DNA from: H111-94 sp034436045
GTDB lineage: Bacteria > Chloroflexota > Ktedonobacteria > Ktedonobacterales > Ktedonobacteraceae
DNA length: 44,501 bases
Direction of reading: 5' to 3'
Assembly (NCBI GenBank): GCA_034436045.1
Contig: DAOTVZ010000027.1
Coordinates: 1 to 44,501 of the forward strand
The position numbers were made by a program, and so were the translations under genes. The notes under the pieces were generated by a model that was not told the DNA's origin, did no database searches, and saw nothing but the letters and a program-made list of their open reading frames with translations. Below, piece after piece: positions 34,481 through 41,787 of this stretch. Numbering within the stretch: position 1 is the first letter of the stretch; the number at the start of each line of letters is the position of its first letter.

Positions 34481-34963
34481 ATGGCGCGCTTGATGGCTCT
34501 GGACGTGGGTAAGGCAAGAATCGGAGTCGCAGTTTCGGATGCCGGTGGCTTCCTGGCTTCACCCTATACGACGCTGCGGGTTCCGCATGACGAGCAGCAG
34601 CTCTGGACGCAGTTGCAACGCTTAATCGAGGAAACGGGGGCCGAGGGCCTGGTCATTGGTCTGCCGATCAGCCTGGATGGTCAGTTGCATGCTCAAGCAG
34701 CGTGGGTGCAAGATTTCACAGAGCGCCTGCGTCAGCATATTGCTCTGCCCATCACTTTCTGGGATGAACGCCTGTCAACGGTAGAGGCGCAGCGTTTGCT
34801 CATGCAACGGGATCAGGAGCTAGAGGGACGACGTCGTGGCTCCGCTCAGCGACGGCAACCGCGCGGCAAAAAGAAACGGGGCGCTCAAGAGATCGACGCG
34901 CTGGCAGCCGTTGTTTTTTTGCAAGAGTATCTGGATCACTTGCGCAGTCAGGGCAGACAGTAG
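34481..34963 (+). CDS. ruvX: RuvX/YqgF-family Holliday-junction resolvase-like nuclease
   Basis: The family has an RNase H-like fold and acts on Holliday junctions or pre-16S rRNA. MALDVGKARIGVAVSDAGG at residue 4 onward supplies the first catalytic Asp. LVIGLPISLDGQ, FWDERLSTVEAQRLL and EIDALAAVVFLQEYLD follow, the last with the third acidic residue. Residues about 105-135 form a basic insertion (RRRGSAQRRQPRGKKKR) that is longer than usual and may help bind nucleic acid. The 160-residue length is otherwise normal. mltG follows after 20 bases, a gene pair common in bacteria. Confidence 0.92.
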   Translation: MARLMALDVGKARIGVAVSDAGGFLASPYTTLRVPHDEQQLWTQLQRLIEETGAEGLVIGLPISLDGQLHAQAAWVQDFTERLRQHIALPITFWDERLSTVEAQRLLMQRDQELEGRRRGSAQRRQPRGKKKRGAQEIDALAAVVFLQEYLDHLRSQGRQ

Positions 34964-34983
34964 GTAAGAAAAGGAGTACACTG

Positions 34984-36084
34984 ATGCGCTCATCGGGGCC
35001 ACGAGTTGCGATCATATCGGTTTTGCTGCTGAGTCTATTAATTTTTATGCTGGCAATGTATGGTTGGAACACCGTATCGGCAATCTTTCAACCTGTGACC
35101 ACTGGCCCCGGTAAGACGGTTTCCATTGAGATCACAAAAGGAGAGACGACGGCGCAGATCGCTGATGACCTGCAACACAAGGGACTGATTCGTAACGCGC
35201 TGGCCTTCCGCCTATGGGCGCGTGTACGCGGTCTCGATACCGGTCTTGAGGCGGGCATCTACAAAAATCTGAATACATCGATGACGATTAGCCAGATTAT
35301 TGATGTATTGCTGAACGCGCAGCCGGACGCGGTGCGGGTTGTGATCCCTGAAGGCTGGCGTTTGACCCAGATGGCCCAGCGTTTCGCCGACCCTGCTAAC
35401 GGCCTGACAAAATTCGACGCGAAACAATTTTTGCAGTATACTGAGCATATCAACACGTTTCCTGATGCGGCGAAATATCCCATCTTAAAACTGGTTCCGG
35501 CGGGTCAGAGCATGGAAGGACTTCTCTTCCCGGCTAGCTACGAGGTACCTGTAAATGCAACGGCGCGCGATGTCATCGATATGATGTTGCAGACGATGGA
35601 AAGCACCATCCAGCAAAATCATCTCGACACTCTGGCGCAGCAGCATCAAATGAATCTCTATCAGATGATTACGCTGGCATCGATTGTTGAGCGCGAGGTG
35701 GTCTATGATAAAGATCGGGCGGGGGTGGCAAGTGTCTACTGGAATCGTCTGTTTGTCCCCGGCAATGAGACGGCGGGTTTTCTCGACGCTGACCCGACCG
35801 TGCAGTACGCACGCGATACGGATGCAGCACCCCCGCCGACCGTCTACTGGACACCGCTCAACGATGCGGCCCGCAATATTGACCCCAACAGTCCCTGGAA
35901 TACCTATACGCACAAGGGTCTGCCTCCGACGCCCATCTGTAGCCCTGGCCTCGCCAGCATGGAAGCAGCGGCGGCTCCCCCCAGAACCCCTTACTTCTAC
36001 TTCCTGGCGACGAAAGATGGGCATATTATCTACGCTACCACCTATGCTGAGTTCCAGCAAGATGAACAAAAATACTTGCAATAA
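34984..36084 (+). CDS. mltG: Endolytic murein transglycosylase MltG
   Basis: MltG cleaves nascent glycan strands and helps end their synthesis. One N-terminal membrane helix (about 10-30) is followed by a LysM-like lead-in, ISIEITKGETTAQIADDLQHKGLI. The YceG-like catalytic domain contains VVIPEGWRLTQMAQRFA, MEGLLFPASYEVP and LASIVEREVVYDKDRAGVASVYWNRL, where the Glu of IVERE is the predicted catalytic acid. NTYTHKGLPPTPICSPGLASMEAAAAP ends the conserved part. The 366-residue length is normal. The ATG has AAGGAG upstream. It forms a cell-wall pair with uppP 32 bases downstream. Confidence 0.95.
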   Translation: MRSSGPRVAIISVLLLSLLIFMLAMYGWNTVSAIFQPVTTGPGKTVSIEITKGETTAQIADDLQHKGLIRNALAFRLWARVRGLDTGLEAGIYKNLNTSMTISQIIDVLLNAQPDAVRVVIPEGWRLTQMAQRFADPANGLTKFDAKQFLQYTEHINTFPDAAKYPILKLVPAGQSMEGLLFPASYEVPVNATARDVIDMMLQTMESTIQQNHLDTLAQQHQMNLYQMITLASIVEREVVYDKDRAGVASVYWNRLFVPGNETAGFLDADPTVQYARDTDAAPPPTVYWTPLNDAARNIDPNSPWNTYTHKGLPPTPICSPGLASMEAAAAPPRTPYFYFLATKDGHIIYATTYAEFQQDEQKYLQ

Positions 36085-36116
36085 CGGTACAAAATGCGAT
36101 AACAAGTGAGTTCTTC

Positions 36117-37007
36117 ATGAATCTGAACATTGACATCTGGAAAACACTTGTGCTTGCCCTGCTCCAGGGCATCACAGAACTGTTTCCGATCAGTAGCCTG
36201 GGCCATACAGTAATTATCCCAGGTCTGATTGGCTGGGGCGATCTGATTCACAATCAGAATTTTCTCCCTCTGATTGTTGCGCTCCATCTCGGCACCAGCA
36301 TTGCGCTCGTGATTTATTTCTGGCGCGACTGGTTGCAGGTACTACTCACCCTCTTCAATAGCATCAAGGAGGGCGAGGTGAAGACGGGTACGGAAGAATG
36401 GGTGAGCTGGCTCATCATTATCGGCTGTGTGCCCGCAGGCATTCTGGGCGTGCTGCTCAAGAGTCCGCTGGAGAAGTTGTTCTCCTCACCACTTATCGCG
36501 GCTACCTTTCTGGTCGTTAATGGCTCCGTTCTCTTTGCCGGTGAACAATTGCGTCGCCGCGCGGAGACCAGAATCCATGCGTTGACGCCGAAGGAGCGCG
36601 AGGCGCAGTTCCGTCCGCTCTCTTCACTTTCATGGAAAGAGGCGGTTGTCGTTGGTCTGTTCCAGTCCTTCGCGCTCATCCCCGGCTTCTCGCGCTCCGG
36701 TATGACCATCGTGGCCGGGCTGGGTGTGCGTATGACACACGAAGATGCGGCGCGTTACTCGTTCCTGCTCGGCACGCCGCTGATCGGAGCCGCCGCTATG
36801 CTGGAAGTGCCCGCGTTGTTTGGCCAATCGGTGGGCACATTAATGTACGTGATACTGGGTATGGTGATAGCGGGGGTGGCCGCTTACCTGAGTACGAAGT
36901 TCTTGATGAAATACTTCGAGACGGGACGTCTCGATCCCTTTGCTTACTACTGCTGGGGCGCTGGCATCCTGGCCCTCGTCCTGCTCTTTGTCACTGGCAG
37001 AGCATAA
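36117..37007 (+). CDS. uppP: Undecaprenyl-diphosphatase (BacA/UppP type)
   Basis: UppP recycles the lipid carrier of peptidoglycan synthesis by removing a phosphate from undecaprenyl diphosphate; its loss sensitises cells to bacitracin. QGITELFPISSLGHTVI near residue 18 carries the acidic active-site motif and the SSxGH signature. IPGFSRSGMTIVAGLG near 185 is the second motif with the catalytic Arg and Ser. Seven to eight membrane helices cover the remaining sequence. The 296-residue length is standard. It follows mltG closely, consistent with a shared cell-wall operon. Confidence 0.95.
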   Translation: MNLNIDIWKTLVLALLQGITELFPISSLGHTVIIPGLIGWGDLIHNQNFLPLIVALHLGTSIALVIYFWRDWLQVLLTLFNSIKEGEVKTGTEEWVSWLIIIGCVPAGILGVLLKSPLEKLFSSPLIAATFLVVNGSVLFAGEQLRRRAETRIHALTPKEREAQFRPLSSLSWKEAVVVGLFQSFALIPGFSRSGMTIVAGLGVRMTHEDAARYSFLLGTPLIGAAAMLEVPALFGQSVGTLMYVILGMVIAGVAAYLSTKFLMKYFETGRLDPFAYYCWGAGILALVLLFVTGRA

Positions 37008-37063
37008 TGGCCCGTTCTGGCTATTTCCGCTAACGATGTCCTGCTCAGGTGAGATCATACGTT

Positions 37064-37072
37064 TGGTATACT
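37064..37072 (+). promoter_or_regulatory. Extended -10 promoter
   Basis: TGGTATACT joins a TG extension to a near-consensus -10 (TATACT at 37067-37072). The start would be near 37079, at the foot of the first hairpin described next. No clear -35 is visible. Confidence 0.55.
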
Positions 37073-37075
37073 AGA

Positions 37076-37151
37076 GGCACTTTGGAAAGGCCAAAGTGCC
37101 ATGCCTGATACGGAACGCTGCCACCTGTTACGGCAGGTAGTTGGTATCAGG
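37076..37151 (+). ncRNA. Structured leader or small RNA of unknown function
   Basis: A perfect 10-bp hairpin, GGCACTTTGG (37076-37085) with CCAAAGTGCC (37091-37100), is followed by a second nested stem. CCTGATAC (37104-37111) pairs with GTATCAGG (37144-37151), and inside it CTGCC pairs with GGCAG. The structure lies between a promoter and the small membrane protein gene at 37195. It matches no riboswitch class that I recognise; the first hairpin could also be the uppP terminator. Confidence 0.45.
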
Positions 37152-37194
37152 AACTGTATATTTGTCAATAGATAGATAGAATGAGGTAGGTTCG

Positions 37195-37380
37195 ATGAAA
37201 AACTTGTATTATGCACTCATCGGTGTTGGCGTGGTGATCCTGCTGATTGGCGTGGTTCTCCACTTCGTCCACTCAGTAACCCTGTTCCCACATGCCGCAG
37301 TCGTCTTGGCAGTCATCGGCGTGATCCTGGCGGTCGCCGGTGGCGCGGGCGCGTTCATGGGCAAGCCGAAGGCCGCGTAA
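37195..37380 (+). CDS. Small two-helix membrane protein, 61 aa
   Basis: The protein begins MKNLYYALIGVGVVILLIG and contains two membrane helices, about 4-25 and 33-53, joined by a short loop with HSVTLFPH. It ends GKPKAA. A GAGGTAGG ribosome site precedes the ATG. The hydrophobic pattern, start signal and flanking structured leader and terminator support a real gene. The next gene encodes a similar two-helix protein ending RPKAAR. I do not recognise a family and propose no function. Confidence 0.7.
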   Translation: MKNLYYALIGVGVVILLIGVVLHFVHSVTLFPHAAVVLAVIGVILAVAGGAGAFMGKPKAA

Positions 37381-37399
37381 CACAGGTGTACCTCGCAAA

Positions 37400-37440
37400 G
37401 ATGGCGAGAGTCCGACGTATTGTACTCGGCTCTCGCCATC
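37400..37440 (+). terminator. Terminator-like hairpin after the 61-aa gene
   Basis: GATGGCGAGAG (37400-37410) pairs exactly with CTCTCGCCATC (37430-37440); the stem extends inward by CCGA/TCGG after one unpaired base. A T tract is missing. Confidence 0.65.
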
Positions 37441-37477
37441 TGTCTGTCAGCGCTGTAGCAGAAAGGTTATGCAATCC

Positions 37478-37699
37478 ATGAAGTCAAACAATCCAACTGT
37501 CTTTTTCGGCGGTATCATTCTCGCCGTAGTCGCGCTTATTCTCGCCATTTACTATGCCCTGCCCGGCGTCTATCATGTGCTGGTGAGCGGCAAGAATCCA
37601 CCCATGAGTCCCCAGCCTTCGCACGTCTTGCTGTTCGCGGTGCTCACCGTCCTGGGCATTATCGCGGCTCTCGTGACCCGGCCCAAAGCAGCTCGCTAG
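37478..37699 (+). CDS. Small two-helix membrane protein, 73 aa
   Basis: The ATG at 37478 (MKSNNPTVFFGGIIL) is preferred because GAAAGG lies 11 bases upstream; an ATG three codons earlier is too close to it. Two membrane helices are visible, about 8-28 and 50-67, with a polar loop containing SGKNPPMSPQPSH. The end, RPKAAR, resembles the tail of the preceding small protein, so the two may be distant duplicates. The stop codon directly abuts the stop of the convergent hydrolase gene. Confidence 0.68.
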   Translation: MKSNNPTVFFGGIILAVVALILAIYYALPGVYHVLVSGKNPPMSPQPSHVLLFAVLTVLGIIAALVTRPKAAR

Positions 37700-38629
37700 T
37701 TAGCGCACAAAATGGTTGATGGCATCGACAAGCACCTCTGGACGATGCAACTGAATGTCATGAAGGGTATTGGGCATCCAGAGGACGGTGCAGCGTGGAA
37801 TGGTACGCGCCACCTGGGCAGCGATGTAGCCTTTAGCGGCGGCGAATTCTGCTGCGTTCTCCAACCGATTCGGCGGCTCCTCGCCCGGTTGTGGCTGGTC
37901 TGCTGCCGGTATCAGCAAGACGGGGCAGGTCAGCTTACTATAGTAAGGGAGCGCGCGATCTTCCCATAATGCCTCACGGATCTGACGCTGATGTTCGTGT
38001 CGCAGCAGGTCTTCCAGGTGCCCATCAGGATATTCCCGCACATAGGAAAGTACGATGTCTTCGACGGCGGGCGACCAGCAGTCGCGCAGTTCCTCGCGGA
38101 AGGCGGCGAGATAGGCGGCGCGCGAGACATAGTTTTGCTGGGGGGAGCGCTCGCGGATGAAGAGTTCGCGCGTCATACCCGGCCAGTGGCGCGGCTCCAT
38201 ATGGGGGCAATCAACCAGAACCAGGTGGCTGACCAGCGCAGGATGGTGTGCGGCCAGTATCAGAGCAATACGCGCGCCCCAACCATGCCCAACCAGCACG
38301 ACCTGGCCCAATCCTAGAGCCGCCATGCCACTGACAATATCCTCGGCTACCGTTTTCATCTCGTATCCGCGTTCCGGCTTATCACTGAGGCCGTGCCCGC
38401 GTTGATCAAAGGCGATGACCTGGTGATAGTGACACAGGCGCTGCGCGACCAGCCGCCAGGTGTCAGCAGTCGCGTTCAAACCATGTAGCAAGATGATCGG
38501 CACGGAATCGCTCATGTCCTGCTCACCTGCCTGTAAACTCTCTGTTCCCCGTGCCTGCTGGTTTTCCCACTCAAGGTAGTGTAAACGAATAGCCTCAGTA
38601 TCCACGAAGGAACTGCGCGGCTCTACCAT
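37700..38629 (-). CDS. Alpha/beta-hydrolase-fold protein with Gly at the nucleophile position
   Basis: The ATG at 38629 is chosen because AGGAGGA precedes it; an upstream 39-residue extension is unlikely. The fold signatures are clear: LLHGLNATADTWRLVAQRL (oxyanion hole, about 47-65), VIAFDQRGHGLSDKP (71-85) and LVDCPHMEP. The nucleophile elbow reads VGHGWGAR, so Gly116 stands where Ser, Asp or Cys is expected. The acid (PAADQP) and the final histidine (NTLHDIQLH) are present. It resembles epoxide hydrolase or dehalogenase relatives with GHDWG. Either it is a non-catalytic binding protein, or one base has changed (GAT or AGT to GGT). The substrate is unknown. Confidence 0.85.
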   Translation of the reverse strand: MVEPRSSFVDTEAIRLHYLEWENQQARGTESLQAGEQDMSDSVPIILLHGLNATADTWRLVAQRLCHYHQVIAFDQRGHGLSDKPERGYEMKTVAEDIVSGMAALGLGQVVLVGHGWGARIALILAAHHPALVSHLVLVDCPHMEPRHWPGMTRELFIRERSPQQNYVSRAAYLAAFREELRDCWSPAVEDIVLSYVREYPDGHLEDLLRHEHQRQIREALWEDRALPYYSKLTCPVLLIPAADQPQPGEEPPNRLENAAEFAAAKGYIAAQVARTIPRCTVLWMPNTLHDIQLHRPEVLVDAINHFVR

Positions 38630-38653
38630 TGCTATTCCTCCTGCGTAGTAAGC

Positions 38654-38727
38654 AGGGCATCCATAAGAGGAATGCCCTACAATGATGACGAGCGAGAGCG
38701 GTACCGTGTCATAGTAGGGGCAATGCC
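38654..38727. repeat. Degenerate palindromic element upstream of the hydrolase
   Basis: AGGGCAT (38654-38660) pairs with ATGCCCT (38672-38678). The adjoining ATGCCCTAC (38672-38680) is also an imperfect complement of GTAGGGGCAAT (38714-38724). The GTAGGGGC end resembles the repeats at 39853 and 41446, so this may be a decayed relative. Confidence 0.4.
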
Positions 38728-38789
38728 TCACGTCTGTTCTGTCCACTTGCTCGTCTTACTCTATAATCTATTCTATGTATTCTCCGTCC

Positions 38790-39710
38790 TTACGAGAGCG
38801 ATATCAGGTAGACACTAACGATAATCAATGCTCCTCCCACCAGCGTGAGGGGGGTAAGCTGGTCGTGTAGCAGAATCACTGCCAGCAGGGTGCCCAGCAG
38901 CGGCTGAATGAACAGTGTTGAGGCGGCGACGGAACCGTCAATCGTTGTCAGGCCCTGAAACCAGGACAGGTAAGCGATAACGGTCACGCCGATAGCCAGC
39001 CAGCCAATGCCCAGCCAGGCGGCCAGGCTCAGCGGATGCCAGCCCTGCACTAGAATATTCCAGCCAGCCAGCGGAATCCAGAAGACAGTACTGCCGACGA
39101 TGGCTGCCGCCGTGATCAGCAGCGGTGAATGCTTGATCAGGAGCGCTTTGCCCCGTACAGTGTAGAGGGCCTCAAAGGCCAGTGCCAGCACGACCAGCAG
39201 ATCACCGACCATGCGCCATACGCCGCCTCCGTTCGGCAGTGTTGGCAGCAGGCTGCGCTCGATAATCAGGTACACGCCTGCAAAACCGGCCACCAGTGCG
39301 CAGACGGTGAGCGGCCTGACTCGTTCGCGCAGTAGTAGCCAGGAGAAAGCAGCAGTAAAAATCGACTCGCCACTAATCAAGAGTGCGACATCCGAGGCGG
39401 TGGTCAGCGACAGGCCGCCGAACTCCAGCATCTTATTGATGACGAAGCCGATAAGGGCCAGCAGTGCCAGTTGCGGCAGGTCATGGCGCGTCAAGTGCAT
39501 CTGTTTTCGACCTGCGATGAGGATGGGCAGCAAGATCAATGCCGAGAGAATCATGCGCAGGCTATTCATCATAATGACAGAGGTATCGCGTAACACAAAT
39601 TTGGCGGCGCTGTAGCTGCTGGCCCAGAGGATATTGGCCAGGATGAGCAGCAGCCACGAACCAATGTGACGCGATGACGACGAAGCTCCGGTGACGCGCT
39701 TTAATGACAA
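38790..39710 (-). CDS. EamA-family (drug/metabolite) transporter
   Basis: The 306-residue protein has ten hydrophobic helices in two EamA repeats. Repeat 1 begins LILANILWASSYSAAKFVL; repeat 2 begins near 165 with DLLVVLALAFEALYTVRGK and ends LLGTLLAVILLHDQLTPLTLVGGALIIVSVYL, the conserved final segment with a functionally important Glu/Asp-containing loop. These proteins export or import metabolites; the substrate cannot be inferred. The start is TTG with AGGAG 7 bases upstream. Confidence 0.88.
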   Translation of the reverse strand: MSLKRVTGASSSSRHIGSWLLLILANILWASSYSAAKFVLRDTSVIMMNSLRMILSALILLPILIAGRKQMHLTRHDLPQLALLALIGFVINKMLEFGGLSLTTASDVALLISGESIFTAAFSWLLLRERVRPLTVCALVAGFAGVYLIIERSLLPTLPNGGGVWRMVGDLLVVLALAFEALYTVRGKALLIKHSPLLITAAAIVGSTVFWIPLAGWNILVQGWHPLSLAAWLGIGWLAIGVTVIAYLSWFQGLTTIDGSVAASTLFIQPLLGTLLAVILLHDQLTPLTLVGGALIIVSVYLISLS

Positions 39711-39821
39711 AATGTTCTCCTTATGAAATAAGCAGGCTGCCGCTATGCTGCTATGAAGTACGTTTGTTTGCTAACACTTCATTATACATCCTAAAAGGCG
39801 AATTTGCACAAGGCAGGGTAT

Positions 39822-39938
39822 CCGGCTCTCCATCCTTCCGGGGGAAATGGGTGTAGGGGCGTCATTCATGACGCCCGTGCAGCCCGTCGATCCGCGCACA
39901 GGGCGTCATGAATGACGCCCCTACGGATAGAGAGCCGG
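39822..39938. repeat. Nested palindromic element with GTAGGGGC ends
   Basis: Outer arms (39822-39835 and 39925-39938) match with one mismatch. Inner arms (39853-39880 and 39896-39924) match with one inserted base and begin and end with GTAGGGGC and GCCCCTAC. Each inner arm contains its own palindrome, GGGCGTCATTCATGACGCCC. The element can fold into a long cruciform. It fills most of the 315-base gap before the first peptidase gene and encodes nothing. Confidence 0.8.
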
Positions 39939-40025
39939 TATCCGCGATAGGAGGCATTCACCCTGGACATCCTCCAAACATCCTGCTACGATAACTGTAT
40001 CCACTTACAGAAAGGATTTTTGGCT

Positions 40026-41387
40026 ATGACACAAGTTGACACCTATATTGCGCAGAACGAAGAACGTTTTCTCGAAGACCTCAAGAACTGGTTGCGTATT
40101 CCCAGCATCAGCACTTTGCCGGAACATGCCGATGACATTCGTCGCGCGGCAGAATATGCCGCCGGGCAGTTGCGTCGCCTCGGTTTCGCGGCGGTAGAGA
40201 TCATTGCCACAAAGGGCCATCCTCTGGTATATGGCGAATGGCTCAAGGCCCCAGGCAAGCCGACCGTGTTGATCTATGGACACTACGACGTGCAGCCCGT
40301 CGATCCCATCGATCTGTGGCAGACGCCGCCGTTCGAGCCGGATGTGCGCAATGGCAACATCTACGCGCGCGGGGCTTGTGATGACAAGGGCCAGACCATG
40401 CTCGTCTTCAAGGCTCTGGAGTCCTTGCTGATGGCTGAGGGCACGCTGCCGGTCAATGTGCGCGTGCTGATAGAGGGCGAGGAAGAAGCGGGCGGCGAGT
40501 CCATCGAGCAGTATGTTAGAACCTATCCTGAGCGCCTGCCCTGTGATGTGGCCCTTATCTGTGACACGCATATGCCCTCAAAAGACACGCCCGCTATTAT
40601 TACCGGCCTGCGGGGCATTATTTACACTGAGGTCGAAGTACGGGGGGCGCAACACGATCTGCACTCCGGCTCCTATGGCGGCGTGGCTCCCAATCCACTG
40701 CACGCGCTCGCTATCATCATCAGCCGCCTCAAGGATGCCGATGGGCATATTCACATTCCCGGCCTGTATGATAAGTTGCGCCAGCCGACCGAAGCGGAGA
40801 AGAGGTTCTGGCAGGATGACCCGCTGCATATCAACGAGTCGCTGCTGAAAGAGATGGGCATTACGCAATTTTCTGGCGAGAACGAGTATCCACCCCTGGA
40901 GCGCATCTGGGCGCGTCCCACGCTAGAGGTGCATGGTATCGCGGGCGGCTTCACGGGCGAGGGGGCCAAAACGGTCATTCCCGCCGTTGCCAAAGCCAAG
41001 ATCAGCATGCGCCTGCCCGCCGACCTGACAGCCGGTGAGGTCTATCCGCTCTTTGAACACGCCGTTAAAGAATATGCTCCAGCGGGTGTTCAGGTTACGG
41101 TACGCCTTATCCATAGCGGCGAGGGCGTGCTGGTCGAAACCGGGAGTCCGGCAATAGCTGCTGCCTCAGCAGCTTTACAGGAGATATATGGCAAAGCGCC
41201 AGTCTTCTTGCGCGAGGGTGGTTCCATTCCTATCGCGGCCCTCTTCAGCAGCATACTACATGTTCCAGTTGTGCTAATGGGCTTCGGTCTGCCCGATGAC
41301 AATCTGCACGCGCCCAACGAAAAGTTCTCGCTCGATCAGTATTACAAGGGTATGCGCACAGTCGCCCGCTTCCTGCAAAAGTTATAG
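40026..41387 (+). CDS. M20-family dipeptidase (first of a pair)
   Basis: M20 peptidases use two zinc ions to remove C-terminal residues from small peptides. YGHYDVQPVDP (metal-binding His86) opens the catalytic domain. ARGACDDKGQTM supplies the bridging Asp, and LIEGEEEAGGES supplies the catalytic and metal-binding Glu pair. The dimerisation domain contains QHDLHSGSYGGVAPNPLHAL. FTGEGAKTVIPAVAKAKISMRL and the final PNEKFSLDQYYKG with the last ligands complete the family. The ATG at 40026 has AAAGGA 9 bases upstream. Without a signal peptide it should be cytoplasmic. A paralogue of nearly equal length lies 400 bases downstream. Confidence 0.93.
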   Translation: MTQVDTYIAQNEERFLEDLKNWLRIPSISTLPEHADDIRRAAEYAAGQLRRLGFAAVEIIATKGHPLVYGEWLKAPGKPTVLIYGHYDVQPVDPIDLWQTPPFEPDVRNGNIYARGACDDKGQTMLVFKALESLLMAEGTLPVNVRVLIEGEEEAGGESIEQYVRTYPERLPCDVALICDTHMPSKDTPAIITGLRGIIYTEVEVRGAQHDLHSGSYGGVAPNPLHALAIIISRLKDADGHIHIPGLYDKLRQPTEAEKRFWQDDPLHINESLLKEMGITQFSGENEYPPLERIWARPTLEVHGIAGGFTGEGAKTVIPAVAKAKISMRLPADLTAGEVYPLFEHAVKEYAPAGVQVTVRLIHSGEGVLVETGSPAIAAASAALQEIYGKAPVFLREGGSIPIAALFSSILHVPVVLMGFGLPDDNLHAPNEKFSLDQYYKGMRTVARFLQKL

Positions 41388-41445
41388 CACACGCTATAGG
41401 TCCGTGGACATCATAATGAATTTTTTTCACCCGAAACCCCGTCCC

Positions 41446-41728
41446 GTAGGGGCGTGATTCATCACGCCCTGAGAAGGGAGCGACGAGGCAGGAGGGGAGT
41501 GGAGGGCGAGGAGGAGTGATGAATCACGCCCTGAGAAGGGAGCGATGGGGGAGCAGGGCGTGATGAATCACGCTCTGAGAAGGGAGTGAGGGGCGAGGAG
41601 GAGTGATGAATCACGCCCTGAGAAGGGAGCGACGAGGCAGGAGGGGAGTGAGGGGCGAGGAGGAGTGATGAATCACGCCCTGAGAAGGGAGCGATGGGGG
41701 AGCAGGGCGTGATGAATCACGCCCCTAC
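41446..41728. repeat. Palindrome-bounded tandem repeat array between the peptidase genes
   Basis: The ends (41446-41469 and 41705-41728) are exact 24-base inverted copies starting GTAGGGGCGTGATTCATC. Between them ATCACGCCCTGAGAAGGGAG or a one-base variant recurs at 41461, 41523, 41567, 41610 and 41672, with spacings 62, 44, 43 and 62; a terminal copy begins at 41716 after 44. Two about 149-base higher-order units are therefore present, the second truncated. Each segment carries TGATGAATCA-type palindromes. The array has no coding capacity and fills most of the 400-base gap. Confidence 0.85.
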
Positions 41729-41787
41729 GAGATGGCCGATTTCGATTATTAAAATTTAGTACTTCATGTAAGGGAGGAAATGTATTT

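Noticed and set aside
41446..41728. CRISPR array
   Set aside because: Repeats are palindromic and irregularly spaced, the spacers are themselves repeated, and no cas genes are near.
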